Of a DNA stretch of 50,018 nt, positions 48,963-50,018 are shown piece by piece. Source of the DNA: Streptomyces sp. DH37 (GTDB taxonomy: Bacteria; Actinomycetota; Actinomycetes; Streptomycetales; Streptomycetaceae); NCBI RefSeq assembly GCF_029813835.1, contig NZ_JARVKV010000053.1:1-50018 (forward strand). The letters are read 5' to 3'. Numbering within the stretch: the stretch's first letter is position 1; each line of letters opens with the position of its first letter. A program made the position numbers and the translations under genes. Below the pieces are notes generated by a model. That model was not told where the DNA came from, did not search any database, and was given only the letters and a program-made list of their open reading frames with translations.

Positions 48963-49853
48963 TCAGCCGGTCGCGCGGAGTTCCTCCCGCTCCACGCGGC
49001 AGTCACGGCACAGCAGGCCGGGCCTGGCCGCGCGGAAGGCGCGTTCGCAGCCGTCGCAGGTCTGGAGGGGCAGGACGGCCGGCTTCGCGGGCGGTGGGGG
49101 AGGGGCGGGCGCGGGCAGGGGCGGCTCGCCGAGCCGGAAGGCCAGGATGCGGGCCGGGCGGGCCAGCAGCCGTTCGGGCAGGCCGTTGGTGAGCGTCTCG
49201 GTGATCCGGGCGGGGGACACGCCCGCCGCGAGCCACCGGGCCACGTCCGGGGCGAGCCGGGCGGCCTCGCCCTCGGAGAGGATCAGCCGGGGATCGACGG
49301 TGCGCAGGGAGGTCAGGACGCGCACCGCGTGCGGATCGGCCTCGCCGAGCGGAGGGGGCGGCGGTTGCGGCGACCGCACCGCCGCCGGGGGAGGCGGGAG
49401 GGGCGCCGCCTCGGCCTCCGTACGCGCCGCCGGTACCGGTACGCGGACGGGTGCGGGGCGGCGCCGGCGGCCGGGCGGCGGCGTGGGGTCCGGACCGTCG
49501 TCGCCGGGCGGTACGTCGTGGAAGCGGGTGCGGGTGCGGACCCGGCCGTCCGGCCCGCGCTCGCGCCGCCGTTCCAGGTGGCCGGACGCCTCCAGCTCCC
49601 GCAGGGCCCGGGAGATCAGGATCTCGCCCTCGGAGAAGTGCTCGCACAGAGCGGTGATGCTCACCGGAGCGCCGTCCGGCAGGGAGGCGATGTAGGCCGC
49701 GACCCCGATGGTGACCGCGCTGCCGGGCCGCTGGGCCAGGGCGTTGGCGAGGACGGTGAAGCCGGTGGTGAGACGGGTGCGGACGTGGATCACGCCGGAG
49801 GCCGGAGCCTCGGCGCGGGCGCGCGCGGGCGCGCTAAACTGCGAGTCAGCCAT
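48963..49853 (-). CDS. helix-turn-helix protein with C-terminal Cys4 zinc motif
   Basis: 296 aa. N-terminal winged helix at about 25-100 (RLTTGFTVLANALAQRPGSAVTIGVAAYIASLPDGAPVSITALCEHFSEGEILISRALRELEASGHLERRRERG), a Pro-rich disordered linker, a middle helical segment (LILSEGEAARLAPDVARWLAAGVSPARITETLTNGLPERLLARPARILAFRL) and a terminal C-x2-C...C-x2-C knuckle (CDGCERAF, LCRDCRVERE). This layout is common in Streptomyces as an uncharacterised DNA-binding protein. The preceding 165 bp to the window edge contain GCGGT/ACCGC inverted repeats and presumably its promoter. Confidence 0.82.
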   Translation of the reverse strand: MADSQFSAPARARAEAPASGVIHVRTRLTTGFTVLANALAQRPGSAVTIGVAAYIASLPDGAPVSITALCEHFSEGEILISRALRELEASGHLERRRERGPDGRVRTRTRFHDVPPGDDGPDPTPPPGRRRRPAPVRVPVPAARTEAEAAPLPPPPAAVRSPQPPPPPLGEADPHAVRVLTSLRTVDPRLILSEGEAARLAPDVARWLAAGVSPARITETLTNGLPERLLARPARILAFRLGEPPLPAPAPPPPPAKPAVLPLQTCDGCERAFRAARPGLLCRDCRVEREELRATG

Positions 49854-50018
49854 CGGGAAGCCTGTTTCTTCCTGATCGGTGAGGCCCTCGATCGGGATGC
49901 CAGTCCCGGCCGGGGGCCGTATCTGTTTGCGGTTGTCGCGGTGAACGTAACCGCCCGCTTCTCAAACCCGCAAGCTGGTCACTCGTACGGGTGACGAGGG
50001 GAAAGGGTGGGTGGGTGG

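Noticed and set aside
49861..49960. tRNA-like hairpins near the right edge
   Set aside because: No cloverleaf with T-loop GGTTCGAATCC-like sequence could be folded by eye.

Overview
The window is chromosomal DNA of a high-GC actinobacterium, almost certainly Streptomyces or a close relative. GC is above 70% with near-saturated GC at third codon positions and frequent GTG starts. It carries genus-typical families: SpoIIE-type phosphatases with PAS/GAF sensors, snapalysin with a divergent LysR gene, a Tat-exported ceramidase, a secreted intradiol dioxygenase with a carbohydrate-binding tail, and a SnoaL-tailed sigma factor. No rRNA, tRNA, CRISPR, IS element, prophage or large biosynthetic cluster was seen. 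It looks like ordinary accessory or arm-proximal chromosome made of short operons.

Layout. 0-5.6 kb: DUF4230 membrane protein, alpha/beta hydrolase, MerR regulator, SDR, and a STAS protein convergent with and overlapping an ECF sigma factor. 5.8-13.8 kb, a signalling block: FUSC-type membrane protein, PAS-GAF-PP2C phosphatase, a MerR DNA-binding domain fused to a methyltransferase, then a tightly coupled three-gene operon (60-aa ORF, PAS-GAF-PP2C phosphatase, B12-binding protein with the CarH-type W-x9-EH motif). 13.8-17.4 kb: pyrimidine-dimer-glycosylase-like protein, and phenylacetate genes (paaI-paaK) divergent from a 3-hydroxyacyl-CoA dehydrogenase across a PaaR-like palindrome. 17.5-21.1 kb: a coupled pair of degenerate P-loop protein and membrane-anchored periplasmic-binding-like protein. 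21.1-26.6 kb: OsmC/Ohr, SRPBCC, GH4 glycosidase, Cys-rich metal-binding protein, MHS transporter and AnmK.

26.7-38.5 kb: phosphoribosyltransferase and hydrolase, EndoQ-like PHP protein, a guanidine-III riboswitch in front of a SugE/Gdx exporter, luciferase-like monooxygenase with FMN reductase, AraC with VOC protein, glutathionyl-hydroquinone-reductase-like protein, zinc-type alcohol dehydrogenase, and snapalysin with its LysR regulator. 38.6-50 kb: a two-microprotein zinc-ribbon operon, dioxygenase-CBM, AraC, ceramidase, MFS exporter with divergent MarR, aac(2')-I, a 52-aa basic protein, LacI regulator, a decayed VWA fragment and an HTH protein running to the right edge.

Most interesting. 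The B12/phosphatase operon has the sequence signature of a light- (or cobalamin-) sensing input to a PP2C phosphatase, without a DNA-binding domain of its own. The riboswitch call rests on close similarity to the ykkC-III aptamer core plus the right downstream gene. Several small genes (27, 51, 52 and 60 aa) are supported by ribosome-binding sites or 4-bp stop/start overlaps. Functions are family-level assignments by reading; no database search was run.
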